From the NCBI GenBank assembly GCA_013375385.1, contig JABXJY010000084.1, positions 1-9,611 on the forward strand: 9,611 nucleotides of DNA, in the 5' to 3' direction. Below, piece after piece: positions 7,240-9,611 of this stretch. A program made the translations under genes and the position numbers. How positions within the stretch are numbered: the first letter of the stretch is position 1; every line of letters begins with the position of its first letter. The notes under the pieces are model-generated. The model had not been told where the DNA came from, did not search any database, and saw nothing but the letters and a program-made list of their open reading frames with translations. The DNA comes from Desulfobacterales bacterium (GTDB lineage: Bacteria; Desulfobacterota; DSM-4660; Desulfatiglandales; B25-G16).

Positions 7240-7835
7240 CGCCAAGTCCATATTGGAGATATTCCACAAAGTGCCTAGCGATGGTTAGCTTGATCTAATT
7301 GAAGGAAAAAAGGAATATCAAGTCAAGAGAAATTTTTGTGAAGATTAGCCCCGAAATCAAGAATCTTGGCAAGAATTTTGGCTTGACAAAATAGAGTAAA
7401 TCCGCATGAACATAAATATAAGGTGTACTCAGAAGCAGAAAAAGTTTCTTGTTTACCATAACCTTCAATCTGCAAAACGGAATAATACTAACTGCTATTC
7501 GATAGTTTCGCGCAATAACAATTGATTGCATGTTTCAACTGGAATTAATCTCTTATTCAAACAATTGAGAATGTCTCTAGATTCCATTGCGGAGATTTTT
7601 TTGATTCCTTCTTGGTGCTAGCCAAGATCAAGGCTGGATAGGAATACTCATTCGAGCGCTATCTTAACAGCCTGATTAATCTACACAAAAGGGTTCTGAG
7701 AAATTTCATATTTGTTGCCATAGCTGATAATTACTTTCAATCAGATTTTACTAAACAATAGCATTCGGTATAGTCATAAGGTTACCAAATTGTTTAATCT
7801 GAGGTCAAATATTCGCAAACACAAACCAAAAGGAA

Positions 7836-7868
7836 ACAAACTCAACTCAGTGATCTTAATGAGCACTG
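7836..7868 (-). terminator. Weak terminator-like hairpin after the RRM gene
   Basis: CAGTG (7864-7868 on the - strand) can pair with CACTG (7848-7852) across an 11-base loop, two bases past the stop codon; the sequence then turns T-rich but is broken by G's. The stem is short and AT/GC mixed, so this is a tentative call. Confidence 0.25.
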
Positions 7869-7869
7869 C

Positions 7870-8178
7870 TTAATATGATGGACGCCATCTACCTCCTCTT
7901 CCACCGGTTGCCCTTCCGCTACCTCGGCGGGGTCCTGAACGAAAGCGAGCCTCGCTAACCCTAATAGCTCGTCCCTTCAACTCTTTGCCGTTCAGGTCGT
8001 TTATCGCGGATTGAGCTTCAGCTTTATCGGGCATCTCCACGAACCCGAATCCTCTCGATTTGGCACTCCACCCGTCTTTTACAATGGTGGCAGATACGAC
8101 CTGCCCGAAGCCCTCAAAAGCCTGCCTGAGATCCTCTTCGGTTACCTCGTACGACAGATTACCTACATAGATATTCAT
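7870..8178 (-). CDS. RRM-type RNA-binding protein with Gly/Arg-rich tail
   Basis: Small single-RRM protein (102 residues) of the bacterial/cyanobacterial Rbp type, expected to bind single-stranded RNA in the cytosol; in several bacteria such proteins are linked to cold or stress responses. RNP2 is IYVGNL at 3-8 and RNP1 is RGFGFVEM at 42-49, with the conserved aromatics on both strands. After the RRM (about 1-78) comes a tail rich in Gly and Arg, ending GGRGGRWRPSY. The start at 8178 is fixed by GAGGAGGT four bases upstream. A start nine codons earlier (8205) would put that ribosome site inside the gene and is rejected. It is probably transcribed alone from the promoter at 8230-8258. Confidence 0.95.
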   Translation of the reverse strand: MNIYVGNLSYEVTEEDLRQAFEGFGQVVSATIVKDGWSAKSRGFGFVEMPDKAEAQSAINDLNGKELKGRAIRVSEARFRSGPRRGSGRATGGRGGRWRPSY

Positions 8179-8190
8179 TGTGACCTCCTC
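8179..8190 (-). promoter_or_regulatory. Strong ribosome binding site of the RRM gene
   Basis: GAGGAGGT followed by CACA and the ATG at 8178. It decides between this start and an upstream in-frame ATG at 8205. Confidence 0.85.
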
Positions 8191-8229
8191 GCTAGCCTTG
8201 GCCATTCTGGCAGAGTTTGGCTAAGGCAG

Positions 8230-8258
8230 ATTACTTGCAAGAAAAGCGTGTTAGTCAA
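8230..8258 (-). promoter_or_regulatory. Putative sigma-70 promoter of the RRM gene
   Basis: On the - strand, -35 TTGACT (8253-8258, five of six consensus bases), a 17-base spacer, and -10 AGTAAT (8230-8235, four of six). Transcription would start near 8223 and give a leader of about 45 bases. The -35 box shares bases with the T-tract of the hairpin that ends the FKBP transcript, so terminator and promoter are packed together. Confidence 0.45.
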
Positions 8259-8297
8259 AACGCTCGCGGGGCTGAAAACACACTCTCCCCGCGTGAG
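8257..8297 (-). terminator. Hairpin with T-tract after the FKBP gene
   Basis: On the - strand the arms GCGGGG (8287-8292) and CCCCGC (8266-8271) form a 6-bp GC-only stem. It is extended by CTC/GAG past a two-base bulge, has a 15-base loop, and is followed by CG and four T's. It lies 48 bases after the FKBP stop. The T-tract is short, so it may be only partly efficient. A second, weaker pairing (8245-8249 with 8260-8264) competes with the base of the stem. Confidence 0.5.
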
Positions 8298-8344
8298 GCT
8301 TCATAGTGTTTTTGTTGGATTAGGACTTCAAAAGGAAACAGAGT

Positions 8345-8773
8345 TTATGCGATTTCAACTAATTTCACCTCGAAAAACAAGGTGTTTCCAGCCAATGGGT
8401 GGTTAGCATCTAGAGTGACGGTATCTTCATCCACATCTGCAATAGTCACCTTTAGAAGATCGCCGCTTCTCCGCCGGATCCGGAGCTGCTGTCCGATAAC
8501 AGGGGTAATATGTTCGGGAATATGGGTTCTATTTACATCCACCACGAGGTCTTCGTGTCTTTCTCCAAATGCCTCTTCCGGGGGAACTGTAATTGTTTTT
8601 ATCTGTCCGACTTGCATACCGACGATACCCTTGTCAAAGCCTGGAATAAGCTCTCCACTTCCAAGGGTGAATTCAAAGGGCTCATCCTCCTTTGCCTTGC
8701 TAAATACCTCACCGTTTTCCAGCCTGCCCGTAAAGTGTACCTTTACCGTATCTCCGTTTTTTGCCTGGCTCAT
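8345..8773 (-). CDS. FKBP-type peptidyl-prolyl cis-trans isomerase, SlyD/FkpB-like
   Basis: Cytosolic prolyl isomerase and chaperone of 142 residues with no signal peptide. The FKBP fold is split by an insert-in-flap (IF) chaperone domain, as in SlyD and FkpB. FKBP part 1 covers 1-68, with VKVHFTGRLENGEVF, the LGSGELIPGFDKGIVGM turn and VPPEEAFG at 63-70. The IF domain covers about 70-120. FKBP part 2 ends in DANHPLAGNTLFFEV, the SlyD-family closing motif. There is no His/Cys-rich metal-binding tail, so it resembles short SlyD forms or FkpB rather than E. coli SlyD (196 residues). The FKBP active-site Asp that normally follows GxxF (FD-S-S) is Ser25 here. The start is secured by AAAGGAGGT five bases upstream of ATG. 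Confidence 0.93.
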   Translation of the reverse strand: MSQAKNGDTVKVHFTGRLENGEVFSKAKEDEPFEFTLGSGELIPGFDKGIVGMQVGQIKTITVPPEEAFGERHEDLVVDVNRTHIPEHITPVIGQQLRIRRRSGDLLKVTIADVDEDTVTLDANHPLAGNTLFFEVKLVEIA

Positions 8774-8880
8774 AGATACCTCCTTTAACTAGGGTTTAGT
8801 GTTAAGCTTGCTGCTTGACATTCTGCTCTCTGCTGTTAGTGGCAGAGACCAACACCAATGCCGTAGGCACACCCCTCTGC

Positions 8881-8909
8881 CATATATGACTCCGTTAGGA
8901 CTGGGTAAA
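8881..8909 (-). promoter_or_regulatory. Tentative promoter of the FKBP gene
   Basis: On the - strand TTTACC (8904-8909) and TATATG (8881-8886) stand 17 bases apart, each with four of six consensus bases. This would give a leader of about 100 bases containing the 7-bp hairpin at 8827-8848. The matches are mediocre. Confidence 0.25.
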
Positions 8910-8981
8910 GCACCGGGCTAGGTCTCTGAAGCTTGCAGCGGGAGTGGCATTAACCGAAAGCAGTTCGACGACTATCCGTAG

Positions 8982-9221
8982 CGCTTCCGAGGATATGGTT
9001 TAGAGGGATTGAAAAGTCTCGATATCGAAAAGGCACTACATGAAGATATCTGATGGAGTCGCAAAGCCCATTCGTATGAGTTACGTTTGGAGTTACACAG
9101 ATTCGAGCATCGTGGCGAAGTGTCTTTGGAGAACGATTCAGTCGCAGGGCGAACGAACAGTTTTTCTGAAGCTGTTTCACTTGGGGACTTTCTGGATCAA
9201 GTGGGGGACTACGGAGACGCC
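8982..9221 (+). pseudogene. Possible gene remnant with in-frame TGA
   Basis: The frame is open from 8982 to an in-frame TGA at 9051-9053 (23 codons), then from 9054 to a TAG at 9222-9224 (56 codons). Both stretches look protein-like: about 40% of codons begin with G, and the second has runs such as SYELRLELHRFEHRGEVSL and GRTNSFSEAVSLGDFLDQ. There is no ATG start with a ribosome site, and a TAG at 8979 lies just upstream. I do not recognise the product. It could be a decayed gene, or a chance open frame. Confidence 0.25.
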
Positions 9222-9251
9222 TAGCCGAATGGCATTGGCATTAAAGGACAT

Positions 9252-9295
9252 GGGGCAACCACGCAACTGCTGCCCCAACGTGGGCCATCTTTTTT
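9252..9295 (+). terminator. Terminator-like hairpin with six T's
   Basis: On the + strand GCCC (9272-9275) and GGGC (9282-9285) pair around a 6-base loop, followed four bases later by six T's (9290-9295). An overlapping, mutually exclusive 6-bp stem, GGGGCA (9252-9257) with TGCCCC (9271-9276), uses the same left arm. If real, it ends a + strand transcript crossing the unassigned region. The short stem and the gap before the T's keep confidence low. Confidence 0.35.
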
Positions 9296-9611
9296 GACAC
9301 CAACAACAAGCACCCAGGATATATTAACAAAGAACGTTAACATTTCATAATTTACCAGAATACTCTCAGGCTATAACAGCAAAAAAATAAGTCAAGTGTT
9401 TTTTTATTTTTTCCTGCTTTGTCTAATTCTCCAATCTTATCTTCTGCCAAATCCGCTCTGTAAAATCCTTTACCATCCCATAATGATCTAAAGAATTCTG
9501 ATAGACAATCAACGTACTGGTATTGGTGCAATTCCCTTATGACAGGCCATCCCCTCTTTCACTTCAGCCATGTTGTGAGAAAATAATTTTTCCCTTGACA
9601 GCCATTTCCAT

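Larger units (their letters stand above)
7055..7869. other. AT-rich gene-free stretch upstream of the trehalose cluster
   Basis: No convincing gene lies in these 815 bases. All frames are cut by frequent stops; the longest open frame (78 codons, - strand, 7295-7531) is hydrophobic, lacks a ribosome site and resembles no family. A sampled line is about 35% GC, below the neighbouring genes. It must hold the promoter of the trehalose cluster, but I found no clear -35/-10 pair. It does hold an imperfect palindrome at 7067-7085, a short inverted repeat at 7224-7239, and a small hairpin at 7610-7627 (CTTGG/CCAAG). Confidence 0.7.
8774..9611. other. Unassigned region upstream of the FKBP gene, no recognisable gene
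   Basis: I can name no gene in these 838 bases. The first part (8774-9300, about 47% GC in a sampled line) has strong inverted repeats: 8827-8833 with 8842-8848, 8841-8847 with 8875-8881, and 8843-8850 with 8921-8928. It also has a coding-like + strand frame broken by stops (8982-9221) and a terminator-like end at 9252-9295. The rest (9300-9611) is AT-rich. There, on the - strand, short open stretches (9509-9571, a 20-residue frame from an ATG; and 9423-9536, 37 codons without ATG) lie in different frames, as a decayed gene might. Neither is supported well enough to call. Confidence 0.6.

Noticed and set aside
7383..7422. TTGACA followed by TATAAG on the + strand
   Set aside because: The spacing is 28 bases, too long for a sigma-70 promoter, and no + strand gene follows.
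7295..7531. 78-codon hydrophobic open frame on the - strand
   Set aside because: AT-rich chance frame with no ribosome site or family resemblance.
7552..7758. + strand frame with two open stretches around one TAG (7639-7641)
   Set aside because: Only about 29 and 39 codons, no ATG and no recognised sequence; expected by chance at this length.
8179..8205. Upstream ATG of the RRM gene
   Set aside because: The strong GAGGAGGT ribosome site lies inside this extension and serves the ATG at 8178.
8815..8842. TTGACA at 8815 on the + strand
   Set aside because: No acceptable -10 box at 16-18 bases.
8950..9180. 76-codon open frame on the - strand
   Set aside because: GTG start without ribosome site; composition is not protein-like and it runs antisense to the more coding-like + frame.
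9040..9297. 85-codon ATG open frame on the + strand
   Set aside because: Unusual W/C/M-rich composition, no ribosome site, and in another frame than the coding-like stretch.
8840..9300. tmRNA, group I intron, 6S RNA or tRNA
   Set aside because: Fragments such as GTTCGACGA and TTCAGAGACC recall conserved elements, but the remaining required motifs and pairings are absent.

Overview
The window looks like a chromosomal segment of a Gram-negative, free-living bacterium, most likely of the Desulfobacterota (former Deltaproteobacteria) type. This rests on gene content: the end of a type II secretion secretin, a periplasmic TPR-AMIN-amidase, a bacterial RRM protein, an FKBP isomerase, and a TreT-type trehalose synthase of a kind also known from hyperthermophilic archaea. 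The assignment is an inference; there is no rRNA or other taxonomic marker here.

Left part (1-2363, + strand, roughly 50% GC in sampled lines): the C-terminal end of GspD enters from the left edge. It is followed by an exported N-acetylmuramoyl-L-alanine amidase whose catalytic-site glutamate reads as glutamine. Both act at the cell envelope.

Middle part (2429-7054, - strand, roughly 40% GC in sampled lines): a four-gene trehalose cluster, transcribed right to left in the order DUF5752-like protein, treT, otsB, otsA. It converges on the amidase gene with a 65-base gap. otsA and otsB form the two-step route (UDP-glucose + glucose-6-phosphate to trehalose-6-phosphate to trehalose). treT encodes a one-step enzyme (NDP-glucose + glucose to or from trehalose). 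The first gene encodes an all-helical-looking protein made of two copies of one ~100-residue unit; its role is unknown, but its place at the head of the cluster suggests a link to trehalose or glycan metabolism. An AT-rich gene-free stretch of about 815 bases lies upstream and probably holds the cluster's promoter.

Right part (7870-8773, - strand): a small RRM RNA-binding protein and an FKBP-type prolyl isomerase, both with textbook Shine-Dalgarno sequences. They are separated by a hairpin with a T-tract that overlaps a good -35/-10 pair for the RRM gene.

The last 838 bases (8774-9611) contain no gene I can name. They hold a set of mutually exclusive inverted repeats, a coding-like + strand reading frame broken by stops, and a terminator-like hairpin with six T's. 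This is the least explained part of the window.
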